Origin: JAJTFA01 sp051715425
GTDB taxonomy: Bacteria > Bacteroidota > Bacteroidia > UKL13-3
Reading direction: 5' to 3'
Length of the DNA stretch: 64,000 nt
Assembly: GCA_051715425.1 (NCBI GenBank)
Contig: JBPXJS010000045.1
Span: 14,366 to 78,365 of the forward strand
Shown in pieces: positions 1-9,361 of the stretch. The position numbers and the translations under genes are program-made. Positions within the stretch are counted from its first letter, which is position 1, and each line of letters begins with the position of its first letter. A model generated the notes under the pieces. The model worked only from the letters and a program-made list of their open reading frames with translations, was not told the origin of the DNA and ran no database searches.

Positions 1-36
1 ATCAGCTAAACTACAATTAGGCTTTATGTAAAATAT

Positions 37-61
37 AAAAGGCTCCTTTCGGGAGCCTTTT
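37..61 (-). terminator. Rho-independent terminator
   Basis: A 10-bp stem (AAAAGGCTCC / GGGAGCCTTTT) with a TTTC loop lies just past the stop of the minus-strand thioredoxin-like gene. A- and T-runs on both sides mean it could stop transcription from either direction. Confidence 0.8.
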
Positions 62-83
62 GTTTTTAATCTCATTTGCCGGA

Positions 84-581
84 TTATTTACCTGCAAGTT
101 CTTTCAGTTTATCCTGTAATTTAAATTCATCACCTTCTATATATCCGTTGTGCGACCATACAATTTTGCCTGTTTTATCAAGCACAATGGTATAAGGCAC
201 ATTTTGTCCGTTTAATGCACGCAACAGGTCACGGTTTACATCAAGCAAAATTTCGTATTCCCACCCTTGACCGGCCACATAAGGCTTTACTTTCAGCACG
301 TTTCTGGCATCATCAATAGAAACAGCTACAAGCAACACATCATATTCGTTTTTCCATGTTTCATAAAGCGACTCATGAATATTGTTCAGCTCTTTTTTGC
401 ATGGTGTGCACCAGGTAGCCCAAAAGTTGATGATGACTATTTTCCCTGATTTGGAGTATTCTGATACGTTTTTGCTTTTGCCGTTCATATCCTTAAGAAC
501 AATTTCAGGCATGGTTTGACCATTTTGGGCAAAAGCTGAAATAGCACCAAACAAAAGGAAGGAAAGAATGAGTTTTTTCAT
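84..581 (-). CDS. TlpA-type exported thiol-disulfide oxidoreductase
   Basis: A 165-residue thioredoxin-fold protein. Residues 1-19 form a signal peptide ending AFAQ, so it acts in the periplasm or at the envelope. The redox motif WCTPC lies at residues 57-61 (C58 and C61), in the usual TlpA/ResA setting INFWATWC, and the later NVPYT supplies the cis-proline. Family members reduce disulfides, for example in cytochrome c maturation or stress defence; the substrate here is unknown. The frame extends 19 codons upstream, but MKKLILSF is the credible start because it begins the signal peptide. A terminator follows the stop. It is divergent from the Ddl fusion. Confidence 0.85.
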   Translation of the reverse strand: MKKLILSFLLFGAISAFAQNGQTMPEIVLKDMNGKSKNVSEYSKSGKIVIINFWATWCTPCKKELNNIHESLYETWKNEYDVLLVAVSIDDARNVLKVKPYVAGQGWEYEILLDVNRDLLRALNGQNVPYTIVLDKTGKIVWSHNGYIEGDEFKLQDKLKELAGK

Positions 582-699
582 GAATGGGTAGATTATTACA
601 GGTGTAAAATTAATAAAAAGCTTTAATAAAACATACAATTAGCATACACCATGCCATAAGATGTGAACAAAGTGGTAAATGACTAATATAAAAGGCTTA

Positions 700-707
700 T
701 ATATTTG
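700..707 (+). promoter_or_regulatory. Probable -7 box TATATTTG before the Ddl fusion
   Basis: The octamer fits the Bacteroidota -7 consensus TAnnTTTG exactly and ends only 6 nt before the ATG at 714. If it is used, transcription would begin at or next to that ATG, giving an almost leaderless message. I see no clear TTTG -33 element at the usual distance. Confidence 0.4.
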
Positions 708-713
708 ATGCCT

Positions 714-3386
714 ATGAAGGTAGGAATCTTTTTTGGAGGCAATTCCCGGGAGCGCGAAGTTAGCTTTGCCGGAGGCCGCACGGTTTATGATAACCTGGAT
801 AAAACCCTGTTTGAAGCAGTACCCATTTTTATAGATAGTTTTAACAATTTTATCCTGCTCGACTGGCACCTGATTTATAAAGGCAGTATCCGCGATTTTT
901 ATCCACCGGTATCGGCCCTGAAAAAGTCGAAATACCCTGTGCAGATTTATGCTGAGAGCATAAAAGAAGCTTATAAAGATAACGGGTATAGTTTGGCCAT
1001 TAAGCTGGGTAAGGTAATTAAACCGGAAGAACTGAAACACCTTATAGATTTTGCATTTCTGGCTCTGCATGGCAATTTTGGTGAAGATGGCACCATTCAG
1101 GGGTTGCTTGAGTGGATGAAAATCCCTTATAGCGGATCAGGAATTATGCCTTCTGCTCTGGGAATGAATAAACGTTTTCAGAAAAGCCTGATGAAAGAAG
1201 CAGGAATGAATGTGCCGGCCACTTTTCATTTTAGCAAAGAAGAGTGGTTAAAAGGTGACAGAAAAAAAATTCATGCCGAAGCAAAAAACATATTTAAAGG
1301 ATTATGTGTATTGAAACCGGCCAATCAGGGCTCTTCTGTTGGGGTTAGCGTAATTGATGCAGGTAATTTTGAAGCCTTTAAGCTTGCTGCCGATAAGGCC
1401 CTGTTTATTCAAACCATTACGGCCTCTGAATGGAACAAACTGGATAAAATCGCAAAAATTCAATTGGTGCAGAAAATATCAGATGTAAAAGAGGGGATAG
1501 GATTGCCTTGTAACTCGGCCGGTAAAACAATTTACCATCCAGATGAGTTGTTTGCGTTGTTTGATAAGGAATTAAAAAAAGGTTCTTCTGTTACCCTGGA
1601 GGGCATTTACAGCGAAACAGAATGTTTAATTGAAGATTTTATAGAAGGACGCGAGTTTAGCTGTATTGTGGTAAGGAACGATAACGGAAAGCCCGTTGCA
1701 TTGCCACCAACTGAAATTGTGAAAGGCAAAGAAGTATTTGACTACCGCAGCAAGTATATGCCTGGATTAAGCCGCAAAATTACCCCTATTGATATTCCGG
1801 ATGCAGAAATAGAACGTATTCGTAAGGAATGTGTACGTCTGTTCGATTATTTTGGTTTTCATGTATATGCCCGTATTGATGGCTTTATCAGCAGCAAGGG
1901 AGAGTTGTTTTTAAATGACCCGAATACCACTTCGGGCATGATGCCGTCTTCTTTCTTTTTTCACCAGGCAGCTGAAATTGGCTTAAATCCATCACAGTTT
2001 TTAACTTATATTATTCGTACTTCCATTGCAGAAAGGGTGGCATCACAGTCAACACACGCACACCTGCAAACCCTGCTGCAAAAGCTTGATGACAAACTGG
2101 AGGCCAACAAAAGCAAAAAGAGCAACAAGAAAAAAGTGGCTGTGTTTATGGGTGGATACAGCACAGAAAGGCATATTTCCGTGGAGAGCGGAAGAAATAT
2201 TTATGAAAAACTGGCTTCATCGGCCAAATACCAGCCTTTCCCTGTATTTGTAACCGGTAATGATACCCATCATGATTTATACCTGCTGCCGGTAAATATT
2301 ATGCTAAAGGATAATGCAGATGATATCAGGGAAAAGGTATTGCATTTTAAACGCTCGCCAGTTATTGAAAAAATTGCCAAAGAGTGCAGCGCCATATTAA
2401 ACAAATACGGAACGCCTGATGCCCTCAGCACCCCTGAAAAAATTACCTACGATAAGCTGGCAAAAATAACCGATGCTGTTTTTATTGCCCTGCACGGCAG
2501 GCCCGGTGAAGATGGAACCGTGCAGAAAGAACTGGATCGGTTGCGCATTCCTTATAATGGTTCAGGCGTAAAAAGTTCTCAAATAACCATTAATAAATAC
2601 GATACCAACGAGTTGCTTAAAAAGCACGGCTTTCTTATTGCTGAGCATATGCTGGTGAAACAAACCGATTGGGAAAAGGATAAGAAAAAACTCATTGCCC
2701 AGGTTGAAAAAATAGGCTACCCGCTTATTGCCAAACCTGCAGATGATGGCTGCAGCAGTGCTGTTAAGAAAATAAAAACCAGAGAAGACCTTGTAAATTA
2801 TGCCGATGGCGTTTTCCGTAATGCCGATTTACTCTCCGCATCGCTGGCCACCCGGTTAAAGTTAAAACCAAAAGAAGAGTTTCCACGCAAATCTTATTTT
2901 CTGGTAGAAAAGTTTGTAGAAAAAGGCAAAAAAGCCACTCACTTTCTGGAGGTAACCGGTGGTATGCTTACCCATTACAAAAACAAAAGTATCAGCTACG
3001 AAACCTTTGAACCAAGTGAAACATTGGCCGAAGGAGAAGTGCTGAGCCTTGAAGAAAAGTTTTTGGCCGGACAAGGACAGAATATTACTCCCGCCCGTTA
3101 TGCCAAAATACCCAAAGCACAAAAAGCCATAAGTAAAAAGGTGCAACAAACTTTAATGAAAGGAGCAAAAGTATTAGGAGTGGAAGGTTACTGCCGCATT
3201 GATGCTTTTGTGAGAATACTGCCTAAAAATGAGGTGGAAGTGGTATTTATAGAGATCAACTCCCTGCCAGGTATGACACCCGCTACGGCCATATTTCACC
3301 AGTGTGCACTTAATGGGTATAAGCCTTATGAGTTTATCGACAGTATTCTTGAGTTTGGAGCAGCCAGAACCAAAAAACGGAAGTGA
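714..3386 (+). CDS. ddl: Tandem D-alanine-D-alanine ligase fusion protein
   Basis: An 890-residue protein, about 2.5 times a normal Ddl, made of two complete ATP-grasp ligase units joined by a Lys-rich linker near residue 470. Ddl makes the D-Ala-D-Ala dipeptide for peptidoglycan. Unit 1 has GGNSREREVS, HGNFGEDGT, the nucleotide loop GSSVGVS and the omega-loop FDYRSKY, but its metal site reads LNDPNT where E-x-N is usual. Unit 2 has GGYSTERHIS, HGRPGEDGT and a normal IEINSLPGMT metal site, but its loop reads GCSSAV. Start 714 (MKVGIFFGG) is preferred over TTG 705 or ATG 708 because it begins the first beta-strand and follows a promoter box. Whether each half is active is not known. PASTA gene follows after 79 nt. 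Confidence 0.85.
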   Translation: MKVGIFFGGNSREREVSFAGGRTVYDNLDKTLFEAVPIFIDSFNNFILLDWHLIYKGSIRDFYPPVSALKKSKYPVQIYAESIKEAYKDNGYSLAIKLGKVIKPEELKHLIDFAFLALHGNFGEDGTIQGLLEWMKIPYSGSGIMPSALGMNKRFQKSLMKEAGMNVPATFHFSKEEWLKGDRKKIHAEAKNIFKGLCVLKPANQGSSVGVSVIDAGNFEAFKLAADKALFIQTITASEWNKLDKIAKIQLVQKISDVKEGIGLPCNSAGKTIYHPDELFALFDKELKKGSSVTLEGIYSETECLIEDFIEGREFSCIVVRNDNGKPVALPPTEIVKGKEVFDYRSKYMPGLSRKITPIDIPDAEIERIRKECVRLFDYFGFHVYARIDGFISSKGELFLNDPNTTSGMMPSSFFFHQAAEIGLNPSQFLTYIIRTSIAERVASQSTHAHLQTLLQKLDDKLEANKSKKSNKKKVAVFMGGYSTERHISVESGRNIYEKLASSAKYQPFPVFVTGNDTHHDLYLLPVNIMLKDNADDIREKVLHFKRSPVIEKIAKECSAILNKYGTPDALSTPEKITYDKLAKITDAVFIALHGRPGEDGTVQKELDRLRIPYNGSGVKSSQITINKYDTNELLKKHGFLIAEHMLVKQTDWEKDKKKLIAQVEKIGYPLIAKPADDGCSSAVKKIKTREDLVNYADGVFRNADLLSASLATRLKLKPKEEFPRKSYFLVEKFVEKGKKATHFLEVTGGMLTHYKNKSISYETFEPSETLAEGEVLSLEEKFLAGQGQNITPARYAKIPKAQKAISKKVQQTLMKGAKVLGVEGYCRIDAFVRILPKNEVEVVFIEINSLPGMTPATAIFHQCALNGYKPYEFIDSILEFGAARTKKRK

Positions 3387-3465
3387 CCAAAGCTATTCGG
3401 CCGCAGTCAACTTTTATTTTCTTGTTTACATCTAAAAACAGATATTTGGCGTTTAAGCAGTATTC

Positions 3466-4212
3466 ATGAAGTTGATTAAAATATTCGGTGCAAACCTGCT
3501 GGCCATTATCCTGTCAGTTGTAGTTATTATTACAATTGTTTCGTTTGTATTAAACAGCGTTACCAGGCATGGGGAGTCGCTTACAGTACCAGATATTAAA
3601 GGATTAAAGATTGGTGATGCGGCCAAAGTGCTGGAGCAAAAAAAACTACGTTTTCTGGTTGTTGATTCCCTGTTTTTTGAAGACAAACCAAAACTGAGCA
3701 TACTTGAACAAAATCCGCCACCGCAAGCCAAAGTAAAGGAGGGAAGGATTATTTATCTCACCATTAACAGCAACAAAGCTCCACAGGTGATGATGCCAAA
3801 CCTTACCGATGTTTCTTTAAGACAGGCACAGGCCATGCTTGCAGGAGCTGGTTTAAAAACCGGACAACTTATTTATAAACCGGATATTGCACAGAATGTG
3901 GTGCTTGACCAGCTTCTGGGTGGCCGCAGCATTAAAGAAGGAGAGAAGATTCCCAAAGGTTCTGTAATAGACCTGGTGCTGGGTAATGGCCTTGAAGGAG
4001 AAGATGTTCCCGTTCCTGATCTTACCGGATTAACACTGGAAGAAGCGGGCAATTTATTACAAAGCTCCTCGTTAAATATGGGCGCTGTGGTATATCAGGG
4101 CGCCATTAAGGATACAGCAACGGCCAAGGTTTTCAGGCAAATGCCCTCATTTAGTGCGGAAGCAACTGCCAAAGCCGGTCAACCTGTTGACTTGTTTTTA
4201 AAACAACAATGA
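3466..4212 (+). CDS. Membrane-anchored protein with three PASTA domains
   Basis: 248 residues: a short cytoplasmic start, one membrane helix (about residues 8-28), then three PASTA repeats (about 38-105, 107-175 and 180-248), each opening with a VPDIKGL / MPNLTDV / VPDLTGL type motif. PASTA domains bind peptidoglycan fragments or unlinked muropeptides in Ser/Thr kinases and PBPs. There is no kinase or transpeptidase domain here, so it is a stand-alone periplasmic sensor or scaffold. It sits directly behind the D-Ala-D-Ala ligase fusion, which suits a cell-wall role (inference). Its stop overlaps the next start by 4 nt (ATGA), indicating translational coupling to the T9SS cargo gene. Confidence 0.85.
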   Translation: MKLIKIFGANLLAIILSVVVIITIVSFVLNSVTRHGESLTVPDIKGLKIGDAAKVLEQKKLRFLVVDSLFFEDKPKLSILEQNPPPQAKVKEGRIIYLTINSNKAPQVMMPNLTDVSLRQAQAMLAGAGLKTGQLIYKPDIAQNVVLDQLLGGRSIKEGEKIPKGSVIDLVLGNGLEGEDVPVPDLTGLTLEEAGNLLQSSSLNMGAVVYQGAIKDTATAKVFRQMPSFSAEATAKAGQPVDLFLKQQ

Positions 4213-7070
4213 GAGAAAAACTACTAAGCTTACTTATATTTCTTCCTTCCCTTCTGCTTGCACAACGAGGAGAGGTAAGGCTGCCCTTGCAGGGCAATCC
4301 TGCTATTAAACAATACCTTCAACAGCATCCTTTACCTGAGGAGAAAGCAGTAAAAAAAGGAAGTTTCTTTAAAAATGCCGGACGTTTTCCGCTCATTGAT
4401 CGCTTTCAATATGCAGGTGATTCCCTAAAGGTAACCAACTGGGTACCCGGAGGTGCAACTAAAAATGGCAGAAGGGTGGTATTAAATGCCCTTAATGCAG
4501 CAGGAGCAGCTTATGCCGGAGGGGCAGGATCCTTTGGGTTGGCCGATACCTTAAAATCTGTACCGGTAAATCTCACTACTTCTTCTGGTAACCTGTACAT
4601 AAAATTTGGTTTAAGCACAGGCAATACATGGCAAAATGGTGACTCCTTAACCCTTGAGTGTTTAACTCCATCAGGCAGTTACCAAACCGTATGGACCTCT
4701 CCCAATGTAAGTTTAACACAAACGGATATTATAGTTCCATTAAATTATAGCCTCTATTATTCTCCTAATTTCGATTTTAAGTTTACTGTTTACACACAGC
4801 GATTATTATCCAATACAGAAACTTTTGTATTGTATGATGTGGCCGTTACAGATAAATGGAGTTTACCAGCTTATGAGAATTTTCTTACCGCGGTAGATTC
4901 TGTGGCTGCTCCTTTGTATTGGTTTCAAAGTTCGGTAACTGTGTTGCCGGGTTCAATAAAAGGATTGCCTTTTGGCCAAATGGCTGTGTTTAATGCATTT
5001 GATGAAAACAAACAATTGTATGCAGGTGCCAGCGGAGCAAGTGATACCCTATATTCTAACCTCATTGATGTGGAACAGTTTAAAACCACTGATTCTGTTT
5101 ATCTGCGTTTTTATTATCAGCCTTTCCCATCGGCAACCAATGCTGATACTTTGCACCTTGAATTAAAGAACAACCTGGGTGTTTGGCAACGCGTTTGGTT
5201 TACAACCGGTGCGCAAATAAGTAATATAGATACTGCCATAAGGCAAATCAATATAGGTCGTTTCAGGCATCCAAACCTGCAGTTCAGGTTGATTAACTCA
5301 GGAACTCACACAGCAAATGATACCGCACAGTTTTTAGTAACAGGAGTAAATATTGGCAAAAAATTGCTGCTCCCTTTTCTGGATGATTTTTCGGCTACAG
5401 AAGTATATCCCGATTTAAACAGGTTTACATCACGTCATGTATATGTAAATAACCATTTTCCTAAAAACGCGCCAAGCCGCAATGTAGCTACTTTTGACGG
5501 GCTTGATTTCAGAGGCAATCCCTACGGCAGCATCAGGGGGTATTGCGATACGCTCACATCTCAGCCAATTAACCTGCATGGGTATGCTGCCAAAGATTCT
5601 ATTTACCTTACCTTTTGGGTAGAACCACAGGGATTTGGAGAAGCTCCTAATGCAGCAGATTCCCTTGTGCTCGATTTCAGAACAAATGCAGTAAACGGAT
5701 ACGAATTTAAAACCGTAAGAAATATCTCACCCGCATTTTTGGCCAAGGATAGTTTTGTGGAAATACGCGTGCCCGTTACCGATTCCATTTACCTGCATGA
5801 TGATTTTCAATTCCGCATTAAAAACATTGGAAGCAAATCGGGCAACCTCAACCACTGGCATGTTGATTATATCCGAATGGATAAGGGCAGGGGCTTAATA
5901 GACTTTTATCAGGATGTAGCCATTACTGCTGTTCCATCTTCTATGTTAAATAAGTACCAATCCATTCCCGCAAAACATTACCTGGTAAATCCATCTTTAT
6001 ACCTGGATGATGTGCAGAAGCTGGGAATGAAAAATAATAACGGAGTGAGTTATTCTGTAAACTTTTCCCGCGAAGTATTCGACCCTAATTATACCCGTAT
6101 TGATACGTTTGGCAACGTAAATCCAAACCTGGTGGCATTAACCAATAGCGTGGTAAATATTAATAAGTTAACCCCGCTTCCGGTTCAGAACTTTAATTTA
6201 GATTCTATCGTATTCACATCACGTTACACCCTTTCGGGTTCAGGTGGTGATAATATTTACTCCAACGATACAGCCACTTCTAAAACCATTTTCAGCAATT
6301 ACTTTGCATACGATGATGGCAGCGCAGAAGCCGGTTATGCCATAAAAAATGCACCGGGTGCAGTAGCCCTGGGTTTTGATCTGGCTGTTCAGGATACCTT
6401 GTATGGGGTGAGTATGTTTTTTAACCGCTCCACTGCTGATGTAAGCGGAAAATCTTTTTACCTGATGGTGTGGCAGGCAGTGAATACGAATGGAAATGCC
6501 ACCGGTGAAATAGAATTAAAACGGGTATTGTTTGGCGGCCCATCGTATACCGGAAAATTAAACGGATTTTATTATTACAAGTTTGATGCTCCTTTAGTCT
6601 TGCCTGCCGGTAAATTTTATATTGGCTGGGAGCAACCGCAAATATTCGAGTTAAATGTAGGGCTGGATGAGAATTATGCTGTTAACGATACCCCTGCTGT
6701 AAATCCTGATATGTGGTATAAAATTGATGGATTATGGGATCGTACCATATTAACCGGTGCTTTAATGATGCGCCCTATATTTGGCAAATGGCTCGATCCT
6801 CCTGTAGGTATAGAGGAGCCATTAAGAGACAGACAACTATTGGAAGCAAGTGTATTCCCTAATCCTGCCACCGATCTGTTGTATATCAAAATCAAGAACC
6901 AAACCCTGGCAAAAACCGAGCTGTTTGATATCAGCGGAAAACTTGTACAAACCCTGCAGATACATGAAGAAGGGGTGATGGAACTGAATAACCTGGAAAG
7001 TGGGTTATACTTTTTAAAAATAACTTCAGAACAAAACAGTGTTACCAAAAAAATAATCATTAATAGATAA
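4209..7070 (+). CDS. Large secreted protein with T9SS type-A sorting domain
   Basis: 953 residues with a signal peptide (MREKLLSLLIFLPSLLLAQ) and a classic C-terminal T9SS type-A sorting domain of about 75 residues: SVFPNPATDLLYIK, then ELFDISGKLVQ, then LESGLYFLKI and a basic end. The long middle is beta-rich with repeated blocks of the type DSIYLTFWVEPQG / DTLHLELKNN, resembling jelly-roll surface modules, but I recognise no enzyme motif. It is expected to be exported through the Sec system, then across the outer membrane by T9SS. Coupled to the PASTA gene by an ATGA overlap; the rhodanese gene follows after 5 nt, so these form one operon. Confidence 0.85.
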   Translation: MREKLLSLLIFLPSLLLAQRGEVRLPLQGNPAIKQYLQQHPLPEEKAVKKGSFFKNAGRFPLIDRFQYAGDSLKVTNWVPGGATKNGRRVVLNALNAAGAAYAGGAGSFGLADTLKSVPVNLTTSSGNLYIKFGLSTGNTWQNGDSLTLECLTPSGSYQTVWTSPNVSLTQTDIIVPLNYSLYYSPNFDFKFTVYTQRLLSNTETFVLYDVAVTDKWSLPAYENFLTAVDSVAAPLYWFQSSVTVLPGSIKGLPFGQMAVFNAFDENKQLYAGASGASDTLYSNLIDVEQFKTTDSVYLRFYYQPFPSATNADTLHLELKNNLGVWQRVWFTTGAQISNIDTAIRQINIGRFRHPNLQFRLINSGTHTANDTAQFLVTGVNIGKKLLLPFLDDFSATEVYPDLNRFTSRHVYVNNHFPKNAPSRNVATFDGLDFRGNPYGSIRGYCDTLTSQPINLHGYAAKDSIYLTFWVEPQGFGEAPNAADSLVLDFRTNAVNGYEFKTVRNISPAFLAKDSFVEIRVPVTDSIYLHDDFQFRIKNIGSKSGNLNHWHVDYIRMDKGRGLIDFYQDVAITAVPSSMLNKYQSIPAKHYLVNPSLYLDDVQKLGMKNNNGVSYSVNFSREVFDPNYTRIDTFGNVNPNLVALTNSVVNINKLTPLPVQNFNLDSIVFTSRYTLSGSGGDNIYSNDTATSKTIFSNYFAYDDGSAEAGYAIKNAPGAVALGFDLAVQDTLYGVSMFFNRSTADVSGKSFYLMVWQAVNTNGNATGEIELKRVLFGGPSYTGKLNGFYYYKFDAPLVLPAGKFYIGWEQPQIFELNVGLDENYAVNDTPAVNPDMWYKIDGLWDRTILTGALMMRPIFGKWLDPPVGIEEPLRDRQLLEASVFPNPATDLLYIKIKNQTLAKTELFDISGKLVQTLQIHEEGVMELNNLESGLYFLKITSEQNSVTKKIIINR

Positions 7071-7075
7071 TACCA

Positions 7076-7381
7076 ATGAACGATATTACTGTAGAGGAAT
7101 TAAAAGAAAGAATGGACAAAGGGGAGAAGCTTTATATCATTGATGTGCGTGAGCCTCATGAGTATGAAGAATACAATATTGGAGCAACACTTATTCCACT
7201 TGGTACGCTTCCTTCCAAACTGGAGGAACTTCAGGCACTAAAAGAGGAGGAGGTAATCCTGCATTGCCGTTCCGGTGCCCGCAGTGGCAATGCCAAATTG
7301 TTTATGGAAGACAGCGGTTTCAGCAAGGTGCGCAACCTGCTTGGTGGAATGCTTGCCTGGAGAGAACGTTTTGGCGGATAA
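7076..7381 (+). CDS. Single-domain rhodanese-like sulfurtransferase
   Basis: 101 residues, the length of a stand-alone rhodanese domain. It has the N-terminal YIIDVREPHEYEEYNI signature, the active-site cysteine in LHCRSGARSGNA, and the C-terminal LLGGMLAWRE motif. The active-site loop CRSGARS is the six-residue form typical of sulfurtransferases. No signal peptide, so it is cytoplasmic. Rhodaneses carry a persulfide on the cysteine and pass sulfur to acceptors; the acceptor here is unknown. The start is 5 nt after the T9SS gene and 12 nt before the multihaem cytochrome, so it is probably cotranscribed with both. Confidence 0.9.
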   Translation: MNDITVEELKERMDKGEKLYIIDVREPHEYEEYNIGATLIPLGTLPSKLEELQALKEEEVILHCRSGARSGNAKLFMEDSGFSKVRNLLGGMLAWRERFGG

Positions 7382-7393
7382 ATCAATGCCCTG

Positions 7394-9322
7394 ATGCGTA
7401 ACGTTTTTACTGGTATTACCGTACTTACGCTGGTGGTTATTGGCTTAACCAACACCTTTTGCAACGATAAAAAAGTTAAGGAAACCGCACCTGTTTCAAC
7501 CTATTTAAATCACCACGATACGGTGAAGTATGTGGGTATGCAAACCTGCAAGGGATGCCATAACGATATTTATCAATCATTTATACAAACCGGCATGGGG
7601 CAATCGTTTGCTCCTGCATCGGGGGAAAAAAGTGCTGCCGATTTTAGCCGCCACCATATCGTTTACGATAAAAGCAACGATCTCTATTATCATCCCTTTA
7701 AAAGAGGAGATAGCTTATTCATTATGGAGTATCGCCTGAGTGGCAGGGATACCGTATTTAAAAGAACCGAACGCGTAGATTATATTATTGGCTCAGGCCA
7801 GCATACCAACTCGCATATGATGCAGGTAAATGGTTATGTGTATCAGTTGCCATTAACCTGGTATGCCCAAAAGAAAAAATGGGATTTGCCTCCAGGTTAT
7901 GAAAATGGCCACAATGTGCGTTTCTCCCGCGAAATAGGCATGGAATGTATGAGTTGTCACAATGCCATGCCTGAGGTGGAAGCTCATTCTCAAAACAAAT
8001 TTATTTCTGTGCCTGATGGTATTGATTGCGAACGCTGCCATGGACCGGGTGAAGTACACGTAAGAGACAAATCAGCGGGCATTCGTATAGATACTGCTAC
8101 ACAAATTGATTATACCATTGTAAACCCCAAAAAGTTAAGTTGGGAAAGGCAAACGGATATTTGTCAGCGTTGTCATTTGCAGGGAAATGCGGTGCTTAAA
8201 CCTGGTAAATCTTTCCGTGATTTCAGACCGGGAATGGCCTTGGCAGATTATGTAGATGTGTATATGCCAAAATATAAAGGCCGCGATGATGAGTTTATTA
8301 TGGCCTCTCATGCGCAACGCCTTCAAATGAGCAAGTGTTTTTTGGTATCAGCCAAAACATCCAATACCTCCAAACTCACTTGTATTACCTGCCACAACCC
8401 GCATGTAAGTGTAAAGGTTACCGGCAGGCAGGTGTTTAATAATACCTGCATCAATTGCCACAATACCCAAAGCACCTGCAAAGAGAAACCGGAGGTACGC
8501 AAAGCCAGAAATGATGATTGTGCAGGTTGCCATATGCCTTTGTCCGGCACTATTGATATTCCGCATGTAACCGTGCACGATCATAAAATTCAGGTTCCTG
8601 CAAAAGCAACGGATAAGCAAAAGATAAAAGAGTTTGCGGGTATATATTGTGTAAACAACCCCGGTGCGGATGATGAGGCCAAGGCAAAAGCATACCTGGC
8701 GTATTATGAAAAGTTTGAAGGGGAGAAGGTCTCCATTGATTCGGGTTCATTTTACCTAGCCCGGTTTGGAAAACAACAGGAAGATTTTCTGGATACCAAG
8801 GTGCATTACCTGTATTTGAAACATGATGAAATTGGTATGATGCAACTGGCCCAATCTTTAAAGCCGGCCGATATAAGCAAACCCTGGTTGTGTTACAGAA
8901 TAGGGCAGGCTTATCAAAATAACAATGAGCTCACCCGTGCGGAGTTCTGGTATAAAAGAGCAACAGAAATTGCTCCGGCAAACTTGTCGTTTAAAAACAA
9001 GTATGGTTCTGTTTTGGTACAGCAACAAAAACTCGAAGCGGGTATTCAGGTGCTTACCGAATCTCTGGCACTTCAGCCCAAACAAAGTGAAGCACTTACC
9101 AACCTGGGGTTTGCCCGCCTCTTAAGCGGAGACATTCAATCGGCACTTAACCTGTATAATAAAGCGCTGCAACTGGATCCCGATTTTGAACAGGCAATTG
9201 TAAATAAGGCTGCAGTGCTAAACCTGCAAGGTAATAAACAAGATGCAAGAAAACTGTTGCTTCAGGTACTTAAGCGAAATCCCAATAACCAAAACGTTAA
9301 AGATTTGCTGGGAAGGTTATGA
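7394..9322 (+). CDS. Exported seven-haem cytochrome c with C-terminal TPRs
   Basis: 642 residues. An N-terminal hydrophobic segment serves as signal or anchor. Seven CxxCH haem sites are visible: CKGCH, CMSCH, CERCH, CQRCH, CITCH, CINCH and CAGCH, all in the first 60 percent. The last 200 residues are TPR repeats (FWYKRATEIAPANLSFKNK, LTESLALQPKQSEALTNLG, LYNKALQLDPDFEQAIVNK). Such proteins resemble multihaem nitrite-reductase/hydroxylamine-type cytochromes combined with a protein-interaction tail; the redox partner is unknown. Haem attachment needs periplasmic maturation. It follows the rhodanese by 12 nt in the same operon. Substrate and electron path cannot be told from sequence. Confidence 0.85.
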   Translation: MRNVFTGITVLTLVVIGLTNTFCNDKKVKETAPVSTYLNHHDTVKYVGMQTCKGCHNDIYQSFIQTGMGQSFAPASGEKSAADFSRHHIVYDKSNDLYYHPFKRGDSLFIMEYRLSGRDTVFKRTERVDYIIGSGQHTNSHMMQVNGYVYQLPLTWYAQKKKWDLPPGYENGHNVRFSREIGMECMSCHNAMPEVEAHSQNKFISVPDGIDCERCHGPGEVHVRDKSAGIRIDTATQIDYTIVNPKKLSWERQTDICQRCHLQGNAVLKPGKSFRDFRPGMALADYVDVYMPKYKGRDDEFIMASHAQRLQMSKCFLVSAKTSNTSKLTCITCHNPHVSVKVTGRQVFNNTCINCHNTQSTCKEKPEVRKARNDDCAGCHMPLSGTIDIPHVTVHDHKIQVPAKATDKQKIKEFAGIYCVNNPGADDEAKAKAYLAYYEKFEGEKVSIDSGSFYLARFGKQQEDFLDTKVHYLYLKHDEIGMMQLAQSLKPADISKPWLCYRIGQAYQNNNELTRAEFWYKRATEIAPANLSFKNKYGSVLVQQQKLEAGIQVLTESLALQPKQSEALTNLGFARLLSGDIQSALNLYNKALQLDPDFEQAIVNKAAVLNLQGNKQDARKLLLQVLKRNPNNQNVKDLLGRL

Positions 9323-9361
9323 GGAGCTTCGTTTTACGCACGTTTTCCCGCACAATACGGA

